NCBI GenBank assembly: GCA_026018925.1
Contig: JAKSZU010000016.1
Coordinates: forward strand, 8,388,940-8,452,939
Source of the DNA: Tupaia tana
Lineage: Eukaryota > Chordata > Mammalia > Scandentia > Tupaiidae
DNA length: 64,000 nt
Reading direction: 5' to 3'
Below are positions 42,339 to 54,698 of the stretch, in pieces (within the stretch, counting starts at the first letter, position 1; each line of letters opens with the position of its first letter). Under the pieces are notes generated by a model. It searched no databases. It had not been told where the DNA came from and saw only the letters and a program-made list of their open reading frames with translations. Made by a program: the position numbers and the translations under genes.

Positions 42339-44530
42339 GTCACACTCTGCCCGGTCTCAAAACAATAGTCAGACCTCCACTCTGATATTTCTAGAAGCCC
42401 TGGGTTAGTAATAAAATAGCTTTACCATTCAAGGCAGTTCCGAGTTTGCTTTGGGGAAGATTGGTCTGGAAGACATTGCGCAATGAGATCTACCAAGAAT
42501 ACCGCTTGAATTCAAACCATGAAACTCAAATTCAGACTGAAATCATTGAGTCTCAGTGTGGTCAGGTGGGAAATGGTGTTTCAGAGCGGTTGACCCAGGG
42601 CAGACAGTGGGTCCGGAGTGTGTGTGGATGAAAGATGGAGGGGCAGAATGCACCCTCCTCGCACAGGACGGGACACCCAAAGTCCCCCTGGCTCATGGAG
42701 ACATTTGCTTGTAGCACTGTCCCTCCACACATCGCCACAGCAAGGGCACAGGCGTGTCTAGAAAGACGTAGAGTGAGGAATGGGGAGAGAGAGACAGAAG
42801 AGGGGAAGTGACTGGCTCAGTGTAAGTGCCCTGTCTGAATCCTCTTCTAGGATACATGTCAGAGCAGCAGCTCCGGGTCCTAACTTCAGGCACTTTAGGA
42901 GGACACTCATCCATGGGTGGTGAGAGAAGGCAGGCTAGGGGAAGGGCCCACACTCATCTTAAAATAAACTTTTTTGGGAAAGTCTTGGGTTCGCCTCCCG
43001 GGGGTTTCCTGTGCAGGTCAGATGTACCCATGATCCAGCCTGCCTGAGACGGGGTGGGTCCAGATATGAGGGTCCTGTTGGGGTGCACATCTCTCATTCT
43101 TTCTGAAGAAATAGACTTTTGAAAATAGAACTCTTCCCAAGGGAAAAGGAAATTGGGATACACAGGGACGTCGCTGGACGCTGTGGGTGTGGGTTCTCTC
43201 CGAGTACAGTGTCCCAGTTCTCTCCCCGCGTTGCCGTGGGCACAACCCTGATCCCTGCGGTAAGGACGGTAGTACTTCACCATTGAGAATGGGGGGAGAG
43301 GGGCTCTTGCTGGGGAGGAGTGAAAACCAGGGAGCAGTGTAGCGAAAGTAAGCTGGGGACAGGGCGGAGCCTTCCTCTGGCGTGGAGCTGTTTTTGGCAC
43401 AGCCCCTACCTGCCTAATGCAGTGCTCTAACACTTCCCCTGTGCCCTTGAGGGAGTGACTTCCGAAGCCATCCTGTCCTCTGAAACGAGAGCAGTGGTCC
43501 TCCCTCAGGGCGTGGTCTGAAGAGCCAGTGAGTCGCGAGCCACACGGTAAGTGGTGGCCGGTAGTTATCGTCCTCACTTAGGGGAAGGCTGTGTGGTACC
43601 ATATAGAGAGTATGTGACACAGCTCAGCTAGGCCGTAAGTCAGAATTCAAGGGTGAAACTACCGAGAACCATAGAAATGTGCATCTTTGCATAAAAAGTG
43701 CATTTTAATTTTTAAGTAAAACTGGGATTTGGATTGCATAAAGGTTTGGTAAGTATCTATCCAATTAATATAGAAAGCAGAATTCAGTAAATTATTAACA
43801 TACCAGGTTCCACTTGGAGGCTGCTTGTCCTCAGGCCTCAACCCAGCAGTACCTCCTCCCTGCGGCCTCTGCCCCTCTGCCCTCGCCTGCCCATGGTCCA
43901 GAAGCTGACAGTGGGCCTGTCTCTTCCCACCCTGGACCTCAGCCTCAGCAGGGCAGGGCCTGTGCCTCCGTTCAGCATGGGGCCCTAGAGGGTCCTAAAC
44001 CTGACATGGAATAGTGGGCACTTGTTGGGGGAAAAAAAGCTATATCAACTAAATACAAATAAAATTGCCACTTTGCTTTTTATGACTAAATCAGCTTTAG
44101 GAGCAACTGAACTTGTAGCTAAGAAGGCATGGAGGCAAATTTGGTCTTAAATTCAGCCCATTCATTTTGTTTAATGTCTTGCTTCTTGGAAAACTGTCCC
44201 AAAGCCAGCAAAACTAGTTGTTTTTTCCTTTCCTTTTCTTTTGGCCCCAGATTATTCCTGAAAGTTACAGCGTTTTAGATGTGTGTTGTTTTATTACCTG
44301 TCGTCTTTATGCGTGTGCCTTTGTGTGGCCCTGCTCTCTCACTGGCCCTCTTCCTGGCTGGGCTTGGCCGGCCCCCTGTTAAGCTGTTCCTCACATGGTG
44401 TGTTGTCTCTTCATCAGCACGCCATAAATAACCACGCCTGGGTGCATGCCACGGCCTTCTCGGCTGCAGGCTCCTCCCCCCGCATCTGCAGGCTCCAGTT
44501 TTCTGTGGCCCTAGTGACATGATTGTTGGC
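42339..44530. other. unique intergenic sequence
   Basis: No SINE or other repeat recognised. The antisense frame 42954-43577 (207 codons) has no domain or splice structure. Likely non-coding. Confidence 0.35.
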
Positions 44531-45034
44531 AATAAATGCTCGACTGCATTTATTTATTAGAACTCAGCTCTGGCCTGGTTTGCTCCATTCAGGCTGCTGA
44601 CATGCTTTGTTAGGTCCCTATTTTATAGAGTCTCCCCTTTTCACAGAGCTCCCTGGCCGGGATGGAGTGGGATTTAGCAGAGCAGGTTTTTAGCTTCAAC
44701 CTTCTATTACCTTCCCTGACGTTGGACAATCAGCGGCGTATCTAAGCTTGTGCTGCAACCTAAATACACATCTGACCGCGTCCACCTCTGCAGGGGTATG
44801 ACTTTCGGAGAGCATGTTTATTGCAGCTCGAATGTGGCCACAGTCACGGTTGTCCCCTTCATAAAACTGTAGCCCCAGTTTTCCAGGCACACTGTGCATT
44901 TGCATTTGGTATGCAGGCAGCGGCCTAGGAGCGCATCACATTTTCCATACGGTGAAGTGTGAAAACGTTTCAGTGTGTTGCTTAATCCCGGGAAAAACGC
45001 TCTCCACCAAATGCAACAACTAGGAGAAATGTAG
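44531..45034. other. repeat-free block, possible conserved non-coding element
   Basis: Even base composition, no repeats, and dense oligomer content (GTGCATTTGCATTTGGTATG contains an octamer-like ATTTGCAT). Candidate regulatory DNA only. Confidence 0.3.
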
Positions 45035-45049
45035 AAATTACTTGTTCTG

Positions 45050-45237
45050 GGGGCCAGCAGGTAGCATGGTGGTTAAGAGTGCTGGACTTCCACATGGCTG
45101 ACTGTGGTTTGAGTCCTGGCCCCGGCAGCTTGCTTTCTCACTTTCCCTCTCTCTCTCTCTCACTCTATCCCTCTGGTCAAATTAAAATAAATACATAAAT
45201 AAAATAAAATTCAATAATTTTTTTTTAATTCTTAAAA
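45050..45237 (+). mobile_element. SINE-B, full length, sense
   Basis: Head GGGGGCCAGCAGGTAGCATG, B box GGTTTGAGTCC, GCAGCTTGCTTTCTCAC, CTCTGGTCAAATTAAAATAA and an AT-rich tail. TSD AAATTACTTGTTCTG (45035) and AAATTTACTTGTTCTG (45238). Confidence 0.92.
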
Positions 45238-45461
45238 AAATTTACTTGTTCTGATTTTCATGTGAAGCTAAACAGGCCTTTTTTTAATGATTAAATTTGT
45301 TCCATCTCCAAAATTGCCCTACCACCTCAGCACAGAGAGAATTCATTTGTAATAGGTAAGCAAGAGCTGCCTTTTTTTTAGTATGTTCTAAAAATTGTAA
45401 GTTATTAGTATTGTGACACACCATCTTTTTGGTAAATAGCCACTATAGTGCTACTCAAAAA

Positions 45462-45678
45462 AATGGCATGGTGGTTAAGGCACTGGATTCCCACATGGCT
45501 GACCATGGCTCGAGTCCTGGACCTGGAGGTTTAAAAATCAGGTTGGACATGTGTGTAGGCATGCCCAAAATCCCAAGAGGAGACGCAGAGTAGGGACTGT
45601 GGTGACTTCTAACTTACTTTCTCTCTGTCTCTTTCTATTGAGCACATGCACCCTATGGCCAAAAATAAATAAATAAGA
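45462..45678 (+). mobile_element. SINE-A-like, older, sense, 5' truncated
   Basis: Begins at ATGGCATGGTGGTTAAGGC, B box GGCTCGAGTCC, TAGGCATGCCCAAAATCCC, CACCCTATGGCCAAAAATAA. Confidence 0.8.
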
Positions 45679-45734
45679 TTTTACCTTTATTTATTAAATG
45701 TAAATTTCATCTCCACCTGGGAATTGCAAGAAGA

Positions 45735-45910
45735 ACCACCAGGTGTGGTGTAAGGCATTTACCGAGACAGCAATGAACCTGGTCCGATTCCTGCCTGAAT
45801 TGAAATTCACATCTTAGTTCAAAAATTCACCCATGGAAGAGAGCTAGGTGGCTCACACGTGAGCCGCAAAGCCACCCCTACACTCTGGCGTTAGCGGAAA
45901 CTAATATTTA
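45735..45910 (+). mobile_element. SINE-D-like, weak
   Basis: ACCAGGTGTGGTGTAAGGC and GGTCCGATTCCTGCC look like diverged A and B boxes; the rest does not match the main family. Confidence 0.3.
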
Positions 45911-46000
45911 AGGGTCTGTTTTTAGGAAACTAACGTACAAACTTCTCCCAGTCTAACCCAGATTGAGGCATAGATGCATTTCTTATAAAACAGTCATTGG

Positions 46001-46251
46001 GGAACCAGCAGTTAGCGTAATGGCTATGTCGCTGGACTCCCACGTAGTCGACCGCGGTTCGCGTCCTGGACCCGGTGGCTTACAACTCACGCCGGGCGCG
46101 TGTGCGTGCGTGCCCAAGATCCCGAGAGGAGAATGGAGGAGAAGGGATTGCGGCGTGACCATCCCCCCTGGGGGGTGATTTCTCGCTTTCTGTCTCTATG
46201 TCTCTCTCTGTCTGTCTGGCGAGCGCACGCGCCCTATAGCGAAAAAACTCT

Positions 46252-46280
<29 letters not shown>
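46001..46280 (+). mobile_element. SINE-A, youngest subfamily, full length, sense
   Basis: Perfect TSD AAAACAGTCATTGG at 45987-46000, repeated right after the A tail (46281). Markers: TTCGCGTCCTGGACC, TTACAACTCACGCC, GCGTGACCATCC, CTCTATGTCTCTC. CpGs are largely intact. Confidence 0.95.
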
Positions 46281-46283
<3 letters not shown>

Positions 46284-46292
46284 AGTCATTGG

Positions 46293-46730
46293 ATCAACCA
46301 TTGTCAACGGTTGTGCCCAGGAAAAGTTACTCTAAGATGTCCAAGAAGTCTGTCTCTCCAAAGGCATTTGTTCTTTCTTGACATAAAAGGCGAGGAGGAA
46401 GAAGCAGGAGGGCCAGCTTACTGTGTCAGGGTGTGGGCGGTGGGAAGCCCAGCAGGCGCAGGAGGGCAGGGGACCTGGCACAAGTGTCTGGGTGGCCAAA
46501 TGCCGTCCATATTTTTGGTACATCCTCAGTGGAGGAAAACTTGACACTATCAAAAGTCAAAAGTGCACAGGCATTTAGACCCGGGAACTTCACTTCTGCG
46601 AATTTGTCTGACAGACGGTGCTGCACGAGTGGGGCAAGGATGTTCACTGCAGTGCTGTTTATAATAAGCAAAGACAACACACAACTTACGTGTCCAACCA
46701 AGCCGTCCAAAAAAAGGAAAAAGAAATTAC
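46293..46730. other. unique intergenic
   Basis: Nothing recognised. Frames 46426-46710 and 46433-46759 overlap on opposite strands and have no domain. Confidence 0.35.
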
Positions 46731-46940
46731 AGGGCCAGCCTTACAGCGCAATGTTTTAAAGGGACAACATCCCACATAGCCAACCGCAGTTCAAAGCACT
46801 GGTGGCTTGAAAATCATACCAGGCATGTGTACACGTGTGCCCAGAATGCTGGCAGGATGGACAAATGAAGAAAAGGGATTACAGGGAGATACTTTGTCTC
46901 ATGTGGTGACTACATATACCCTCGTAATAAAAAACAGTGT
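46731..46940 (+). mobile_element. SINE-C, sense
   Basis: Head AGGGCCAGCCTTACAGCG, GCTTGAAAATCATACCAGGC, ATGTGTACACGTGTGCCC, CTACATATACCCTCGTAAT. Confidence 0.7.
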
Positions 46941-47067
46941 AATTACAGTATGCCACATAATACCACACTGCAGTATGAAAGACTAAAGTGGCACTTCATG
47001 TGCTGAAATATGTATTGTGTGAAGGAATTCGGGGCCACGAGAATGTATACTGTGCTCCCATTTGTTC

Positions 47068-47342
47068 TTTCTTTCTTTCTCTCTTTCTTTCTTTATTTAT
47101 TTATTTATTGGAGAGGTTTTTGCTATAGAGCGTGTGTGCTCGCCAGAAAGAGACAGAAAGTGAGAAATCACCCCCCAGGGGGATGGCCACACCGCAATCC
47201 CTTCTCCTGCATTCTCCTCTTGGGATCTTGGACATGCACGCACACGTGCCTGGCATGAGTTTAAGCCACCGGGTCCAGGACTCGAACCATGGTCAAGTAC
47301 ATGGGAGTCCAGCGACATAACCATTATGCCATCTGCTGGTCC
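47068..47342 (-). mobile_element. SINE-A, antisense
   Basis: TTTC/TTTA-rich tail (47068-47108), GGAGAGGTTTTTGCTATAGA, GAGAAATCACCCCCCAGGG, head ending CCATCTGCTGGTCC. Confidence 0.9.
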
Positions 47343-47371
47343 TACCTATTTGCTTTTTAAATAGAATGGGA

Positions 47372-47605
47372 GGGGGTTAGCAGGTGATGTAGTGCTTATG
47401 TGACTGGATTTCCACATGGCCGACAGTGGTTCGAGTTCCAGATCAGAGGCTTGAAAATCACACCGGGTCCATGTGCGCACGTGCATGCCCCAGATCCCAG
47501 GAGAAGAATGGAGGAGAAGCGATTATGGCATGGCCATCCCCCTCGTAGGGTGGTTTCTCACTGTCCCTCTCATTGTCTCTGTCTCTAGAGCACAGGCACC
47601 CTAAG

Positions 47606-47640
<35 letters not shown>
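47372..47640 (+). mobile_element. SINE-A-like, older, sense
   Basis: Head GGTTAGCAGGTGATGTAGTG, B box GGTTCGAGTTCC, CATGCCCCAGATCCCAGG, CACCCTAAGGC and a 29-bp A tail. Confidence 0.85.
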
Positions 47641-47658
47641 TTTAAAAAATAAGTAAAG

Positions 47659-47910
47659 AGGGACTAGCAGATGGTGTAATGGTTATGTTGCTGGATGCTG
47701 GATTCCTATGTAGTTAGTCACGGTTCGAGTCCCAGACCCAGTGACTTGAAGCTCACACCAGCCACATGTGCATGTGTGCCCGAAGTCCCGAGAGGAGAAG
47801 GGATTATGGTGTGGCCATCTCTTGCTTTCTGTCTCTCTCTCTCTGTATTGTTGGTGAGCGTGTGCACCCTATAGCAAAAATCTCTCTTAAATAAATAGAT
47901 AAATAAATAG
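47659..47910 (+). mobile_element. SINE-A, sense, with small internal duplication
   Basis: Head GGGACTAGCAGATGGTGTAA, then GCTGGAT twice in succession (47690-47703), B box GGTTCGAGTCC, CACCCTATAGCAAAAATCTC and an (AATA)n tail. It follows the A tail of the previous SINE by about 20 bases. Confidence 0.87.
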
Positions 47911-48493
47911 GAAGGGGGGAAGTGGAAATGGCACACACGTGCTGTGTGTGCACAGATGACTTCTGGAAACGGGCACTGCAAGATTCCGAGAAGGAGGAAC
48001 ACTTTTCAGTTTATTTCCTTCATGAGCGAGGAGACAGACACTCCTGACAGGGTCTCTTCGTTCCTTGACGCTCTCCTCCCTCAGCCTTCCAGCCAGCCAG
48101 GGTCACAAGTGCCCAGAGCACCCCAGATGCCCCAAGTTGACCTGGGTTCCAAAGCCAGGACCTCACTATCTGGCTCCAGCATCCCACGGCGGAGACCTCC
48201 TGCCTGTGCCACCATGGCCTCGCTGGGACACTTCTACGCTATTGGAATGCTTTTGCCTTACTTACTAAACTGTAAAAATAAATAAATAAATAAAATAAAG
48301 GTCTTAATCAATTAAGCCATGACTGTGCATTATCACTAGGGCAGGCCTCAGCAAAATTGGGAAGGACAGAAAATTCATCGCACCCATCAGCTTCAGCACC
48401 CTACATGCTGTGTCACCTAAGCCCTGCTTCTGAGAGCCCCGCCAGGACAACGACCTGCAATAAGAGACATTTCCAACACAGTCCCTACATGCA

Positions 48494-48529
<36 letters not shown>

Positions 48530-49898
48530 TTTGCAACTGGGACAAAAGTCCGGTTTCATAAAAACAGTATAGTGGACCTAATGCCTGTTGGATTTTTATA
48601 TGTTCTAATTCCTTTTTTAAAGGCTGACCCACTAGTGAGCAAGTAGAATTTGAAACAGGACTACAGACTTTCCCTGCTTCACTGTGGCCTTTCTGAACTG
48701 TCACCCAGCCCCTTGACCCCTGATGTCGGAGGCTTGATGAGTGACTCACCTCTTCCCACAAATTTGCATTTTACAGGCCTTTTGGAGGGTGGCTCAAGTC
48801 AAAGTGCTAACTGGTGCTGGAGGTTTCAGACACTGTGGGGCCAGTAGGAAGGCCTGGTGCCTCCAGGGACACCCTGGGGCCCTCCCAGAATCCCTGGAAA
48901 AGGGTAAGGCTGTCTTGAAGGAACCAAGGAACTTTGCTGCTGCCTACTGGGGGCTTGAATTCAGTAAGCCTCCGGGTTTTGGAACCCTTTTTCATGGTTT
49001 CGTTTGTCTAGAGTTGCCAACCCTGGTTCTGGGTTGAGTCTGAAATTGTCTGTCATTTCTTCTCCTGGTGCAAACAAGACGGTGCGGCAGAAACGAAGTC
49101 CTCTGAGGAAGGCGCAAATGCCAACGGTGCTGGAGTGGAAGCCTTCCTGTACCCTCCTCCAACACCCCTCTCTCCTGCTTCGCTAAGCTCTGACATCTGG
49201 CGGGCTTTTCTTCTTCCTTCCTTCCTTCTCCCAGCCACACGTTTTTCCTGTTGAGTGTCCTGCCAGCTGCCAGCCTGCTGGGTCACCAAGGTAGGACATG
49301 GCCAGAGAGAAGGCCTCCTGGACTTGAAGGCGATATTTATCTTTCCATCTTCTCTCCAGGGAGTGGTTCTGAAACTAAGCCAAGTCTTGCACTGACACAC
49401 ACAGGCTCCTGCCCCATGCGTGTCCATGCCCAGGGCTGCTGCTTGTCACTTAGCTGTCACTCGGCCAGACTACTCAAAGGTAACACCTAGTTACTGCCCA
49501 TATTCCTGTGTGTATTCCTCCTCTTCAGTTTTAGTGTGTTGGCTTAAAGAAAATGGGTCTGGTTTCCCTTTTTATAGCAGCTTAAGTCTATCCCAAGTTG
49601 CCAGAAAGTATTTATAGAACAACTCACAGGTCTGCCTGGGATGGCGCGATCAACACACCCCTGTGTACTCACACTGCTGTGGACAACCACACACCCTGTG
49701 GGCCTGCCTGGCCCCGAGTGGCATGGGCCACAGGGTCCTCTGCACTTCCAGCCAGCTGGGTTTACCTGGGAGCTGCTGCTGCCCGAACTCGAACCATGCA
49801 CCTGGCCTGCAGCGGCAAGTAGCGTTTGGCTTCTGTGGTGAATGGCACACGCACTCGGGGAGAAGGGAGTCGGCAGGTATTAACCAACAATCAGGTGT
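47911..49898. other. unique intergenic with a CA microsatellite
   Basis: (CA)n at 48498-48525. Otherwise no recognised repeat and no supported coding; frames up to 124 codons overlap on both strands. Confidence 0.4.
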
Positions 49899-50180
49899 TT
49901 TCATTTTGCTTTGATTTTCATCACTACGCTAAAATACTGCTTCAGACCCGCTCATCATCTTCCGCAGAAAACGATCACAGTAATAATAACTGAGGGCCTT
50001 TACTGGGGGAGAGGGCAAGCTTATGCAATTATCGCAATGGATTCAAATGCTTTTCTGGGTCCTTTGGGATTAATTGGGGATTTCAGTCCATTTGCAATTG
50101 GGAAAATTTCCACATCACAAAATCCATTGCTGTAATGGACACTAATTGGCCTCCCTGTTGACAGTCCCAGAAGAGAAGGC
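49899..50180. promoter_or_regulatory. candidate conserved non-coding element
   Basis: Repeat-free AT-rich block with homeodomain-type cores: AATAATAAC (49981), GGATTAATTGGGG (50068), CACTAATTGGCC (50140), plus GCAATTATCGCAAT. The style fits a developmental enhancer. Inference only. Confidence 0.35.
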
Positions 50181-50405
50181 CCAGGGCCTGAAAACTGAGC
50201 GACGTGCGAAAGCGATGAGACAGTAGCGAGGAAATCATGCCGTCGCACCCCGAGGTCTGCTCTCCTCCAGGGTGAGGGGGAGACTGTTGGGCTGCGAGAC
50301 CGGCAGTCCAGGTGATGCAGTCAGAACTCACACCAGGCCTTCTAGTGTCACAGGGGACTCAGAATACGTTCCACGGGCCCTGAGTGTGCTCTGGCATTCG
50401 TGTTC

Positions 50406-50668
50406 TTATTTATTTATTTGTATTTATTATTTTTAGGTTGTGTCATAGGGCACGTGTGCTGGCCAGGGTGACGAAGAGAGGGAAAGTGAGAAATCACCCC
50501 CTAGGGAGGTGGCCACGCCACAATCCCTTCTCCTCCATTCTCCTCTCAGTGTTTTGGGCAGGCTTACACACGCACCCGGCATGAGTTCCAAGCCACTGGA
50601 TCTAGGATTCAAACCACTGCCGGCCATATGTGAGCCCAGCACCTTAACCACCGTACCAACTGCTGGCC
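50406..50668 (-). mobile_element. SINE-A, antisense
   Basis: TTTA-rich tail, TCATAGGGCACGTGTGCTG, GTGAGAAATCACCCCCTAGG, head ending ACCAACTGCTGGCCC. Confidence 0.86.
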
Positions 50669-52424
50669 CATTAGCTCTTCTTTTAACTCAGGAAAGAAAA
50701 CACAGACTTTCAGTTGGGGGCAAAGCTGATCCTGGGCGAAGGAAGTGCGGTCTTCTGATGGGAGTGTTGGGCCGCATTTCAGAAACAGGCTGACAGCTCT
50801 CTCTCCACAGAGTGGCTGTGGGGTGTGATTTGCAAGGACGGGTTAGTCTTGGGTGAGGCGAGCAGGCTCTGCCGCATTAGGAGGTTCGAGCTAGCGCTTG
50901 CGTGCCGCGGGGCTCTGCAGTGGGAGTCACATGCGCTCGGTAGCGAAGCCTTGCCTGTGCCCAGTAAGCGCAGTCTGACACTGGTGCCAGGACAGCCAGC
51001 AGCCAGCGTTTCAATCTGCCCAGTATTTCCTAGCACCTTGGTCTACATCTTTGAGAAAATGTCTTAAATAGACAATTCTTCCAGAAGGCAAAACAGAGAC
51101 GATGGATAATGTCTAAAAGGCCAGCTGAGCCTGAAGCACGCAGAAAACCCTTTCCCTCCCCGCAGGCCATGGGTTTATGTTCCCCCTTTGAAACCGACAA
51201 GTAGTGGAGCCGTGGCTCTGCAGCCCACGCCATCCTGAGCACAAGCCGTCAGGGCATATGGGTGAAAACGGCCGTCATCTCCTGCGCCAGATCCCACTGG
51301 GCCACCTCTCCCTCCTGCTCCCGCCCTCACTTTCTCCTCTGGAGACGGCCTGATGCTGGCTCCCACCTGCTGCTTCCCCTCCCCTCCCCATCCCCCTGCC
51401 CGGCTGTTCCTTGCTCACCCTGCTAGTGCATTGCTGCTAACTGGAAGCCATTGCCCCGGAGGCCCCAGCTGCTCTCGCCAACCACACAGGCTGGGCTCTC
51501 CCTCTCAACGGTGACAGTTTTTTATTAGGTCCCAAGCTTGGAGGTAGCCATCAGTTCTTTACAATGACCTTTTATTCCTTAGGAACTTGGGAAGCTCTGA
51601 GTGCCAGGCCACTTGGGCCTTGCAAGGCTAGGTCCTCCCCAGCAGCCTGCAGGCTCCGGCACCCTGACTCACCTCGGGGCGTTTCTGCAGCTGGATCTCC
51701 TCCTGCTGTCACCTGCAGCTGGTGCAGGCTGTCCCTCCCAGACCTGCTCTCATTCCCTAAGTGCCTCCCACGCTCCTGCCAGCGAGCGGTCTCCAACAGA
51801 ACAAGACTGAAACACAATTGACGGTATTTTTAACTGCAAGGAGGGGCGAGGAGAGCTGAAGAACAAAAGACTGAAAACCGGACAGGACCACCTCCCCAGT
51901 AGTTGGGACCGTTGCATTGATCAGGCAGGACAGAGGCAAGGCCGGGTTATTTCCACCTTGGTGGCTTTCCCTGGCCTGGCCACACCCTCACTGTCCTGCA
52001 CGTGTAAGTTCAATTCTCAGAAATTAAATGGAGCCTGATGTGACTCCACTGAAGGTCTGTGTCGAAATCCTTCTTCTCAAGGTTGAGGAAATCCTCTAAG
52101 GGTTCTGATTTCCTGAGTAAACTGTGCTCCTCAGTCTTGAAAGCCAACGTGCACTGTTTCTTTCACAGACTCGACTAACAACTGCGTCCGTTCTAGCGCA
52201 GTTCCACCCAACTGCTCAAAGTGATCAAACGTGCGAGCCACACTGCGTATACCTTTCCAGGGCTGTGGAAGTCATGGCCGTCCTATGGGGCTGAAAATGC
52301 AAACCTTGAACACCACAGCAAAGGCCCTCTCATAGAAATAAACAGACACTCCCTTCTCCAAAGTGTGGCCCTTCGCCAACTCTAAGTTCGCCGAGCATGG
52401 TTCCTCCCGGGGCTGACTCTTCCA
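50669..52424. other. 1.8-kb SINE-free intergenic, GC-rich in the middle
   Basis: No repeats recognised. 51240-51480 is C-rich (CCTCCCCTCCCCATCCCCC). No supported gene. Confidence 0.35.
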
Positions 52425-53350
52425 GTGGGTCCTGGTACCTGGGGCCCACTGACAATTGCAGATTGTGATTTATTAGTGGAGGAAAATTTGGAATTGAATT
52501 TCACCATGGGGATTTACTTGCATCTGAAAGCAATGCAGTTAGCAGTCCATCTTTCAACACTGAATGCATTCTCTCCACTTTTATATCTTTCTGATGAATT
52601 AAGCGCTTATATAAGGTGAGGGATTGAAAACATTAACTGCCGAACCTCTTAGCAGATCTGCTCGCCAGATAGGCCTGATGGAAACACGGAGACCAATTTT
52701 ACATTGTTTCTCCATCAGTTCATATCAGCCGTGAACTGCGGTCTCTCCCTAGTTCTACAGTGGATGGATAACACGATTTCTTTGCCCCCCAGTTCTCCAC
52801 GCCGTTTGGAACAAGGTCTGCTAATTGAATTCAGTTGTTTGCCGTTTTAAATGTGCATGTTTTCCACGGAACAAGAATATATTAAACTCATTTCATCTGT
52901 CATCCAAGAAGAATTGGAGCCTGCATTTTTATTACCAGCTGACTTGTGTTCACCTTTATCCCAGTTTGTGTGTGCACAAGCGTTTGGAAATGTTTACAAT
53001 GTAATTAAAAACAATCAAGTCAAATTATCTACGTGAATTGTCCCTTTGGGGGAAGATGGAGGAGAGAAGGTACCTACTGCCGCTGCATTTCTGCTGAGCA
53101 TTCCTGCTTCTCACACAGAAAGACCTCCTCGATCGGCTCACCCAGTGCATTCTGTAATGTCATTGGTGATTTAACAATTACAAAATATTGTAATTAAATG
53201 TTCCAATACTCTCTTCTGTTTTCCCATTACAAATGATCATGGACCTTGATTAATTTCAGCCGTTTAGCAAGGCCCTGGCTTTGGTAATACTGTTTCTGTG
53301 ATGCACACCTCCAGGGAAAACCATGATCTGAATCCTGATGTCAGAACCAA
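52425..53350. promoter_or_regulatory. candidate conserved non-coding block
   Basis: Over 900 bp without repeats, AT-rich between GC-rich neighbours, with many TAAT/ATTA cores: CTAATTGAATTCAG (52820), TGTAATTAAAAACAATC (52999), AACAATTACAAAATATTG (53175), TTGTAATTAAATG (53188), GATTAATTTCAGCC (53249). No coding: short frames on both strands only. Likely enhancer-type DNA, by inference. Confidence 0.4.
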
Positions 53351-53662
53351 TTAAACTCTGCCATTTCCCCCACTCTGGCGTGAAGATGATCTGCATTTTT
53401 CAGGCCTGGCTCAAGCAGGCTTGTCAGGTCTCTGGGGCCCGTGCCTCTGGGCGCTGCTTGCCTCCCACTGGTGGGAAGCGTTCTCCAGGCACAGTTCTAT
53501 AACAGAAGGAGCATGAGAAACCCCCACCAAGGCCGGAGCCTCAGGGCGTGGCGCTGGGGAAGGGCACTTAGACAGCGGCAGGCGGGTGGCACAACGATCT
53601 GGTCTGGATGACGCGCCCACAGCACAGGAGTTTAACACTCTGATGGTCAGAAAGAGGTGGAG

Positions 53663-53948
53663 GGGACCAGCAGTTAGTGTAATGGCTATGTCGCTGGACT
53701 CCCACGTAGTCGACTGTGGTTCGAGTCCCAGACCCGGCGACTTAAACTCACGCCAGGCGCGTGTGCGTGCGTGCCCCAGATCCTGAGGAGAATGGAGGAG
53801 AAGGGATTGAGGCGTGGCCATCCTCCCTAGGGGGTGATTTCTCGCTTTCTGTCTCTCTGTCTCTCTCTGTCTTTCTGGCAAGCGCATGCGCCCTATAGCA
53901 AAATCCTCTCCCCGCCCCCCCCCCCAAAAAAAAGAGAGAGAAAAGAAA
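53663..53948 (+). mobile_element. SINE-A, young, full length, sense
   Basis: Perfect 14-bp TSD agaaagaggtggag at 53649-53662 and 53949-53962. Head GGGACCAGCAGTTAGTG, B box GGTTCGAGTCC, CCTATAGCAAAATCCTCTCC, then a C run, an A run and AGAGAG/AAAG repeats as tail. Confidence 0.94.
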
Positions 53949-53962
53949 AGAAAGAGGTGGAG

Positions 53963-54454
53963 AGCGTGGACGTTGTGAAGCAGAAACAGATCTCCGTGTT
54001 GGTAGCCATCAGAAGGGGAGGGGAGAACGCTTCATACACAGTGTGCCTTTTGGCTGATGAAATGCCTGAGCAAATCCTTAGATAAGCTGTCAAATAAGAA
54101 ACTGGCAAGCAGGGACCATTGATCAAGTCTCCTTATTTTCAAAATTAGTTTTGATGATTCCCCAGATGACACGGACCAACAGCTTTAACGTCCCGAGTTT
54201 CTCCTCTGAGGGGTTCAATGCTGAGTGATTTTGTTCCATCCAACTTTTCCCCTGACTTCGGTATTAACTAAACATACACCAACAATCCGAACCTATAGTC
54301 TAATTAGGATCTAGCAAATGAGTTGTCAAAAGGAAACTGCCTCTCCTTCCCGGGAGGATTGGTGCCAGTCTGTTTGCTTTGGAGGATGTAAACAGCTCTT
54401 CCCTGCGGGGCAATAAATGCAAGCCCCAAATCTGCAAGGAGGAATTTTTCTTTC
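53963..54454. other. unique intergenic
   Basis: Nothing recognised; AT-rich part 54120-54310 is repeat-free. Confidence 0.35.
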
Positions 54455-54698
54455 CGTAACTGCCAGAGTGCACATGCACTCGCCAGAGAGACAGAGAGTG
54501 AAAATATCCCGCAATGGGGCATGGTCGCGCCACAATGTTTTTTCCCTCCGTTTCTCCATCCTATCAGGATTTGAAGCCTGCATGCCCATGTGACCGCAGT
54601 GCTTTTCAAACCACCAGGGCTGCGATTTGAACAGTCAGCCATGAGGAATCTGGTTCCTACTACATAGTGCTTCACCACTGTGCCACTGGGCTGGCCCG
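54455..54698 (-). mobile_element. SINE-C, antisense
   Basis: CAGAGTGCACATGCACTCGCC, GAGACAGAGAGTGAAAATATC, AGGATTTGAAGCCTGCATGC, head ending GCCACTGGGCTGGCCC. Confidence 0.72.

Noticed and set aside
42954..43577. 207-codon antisense frame downstream of ZNF438
   Set aside because: No domain, no codon bias, no splice signals in phase.
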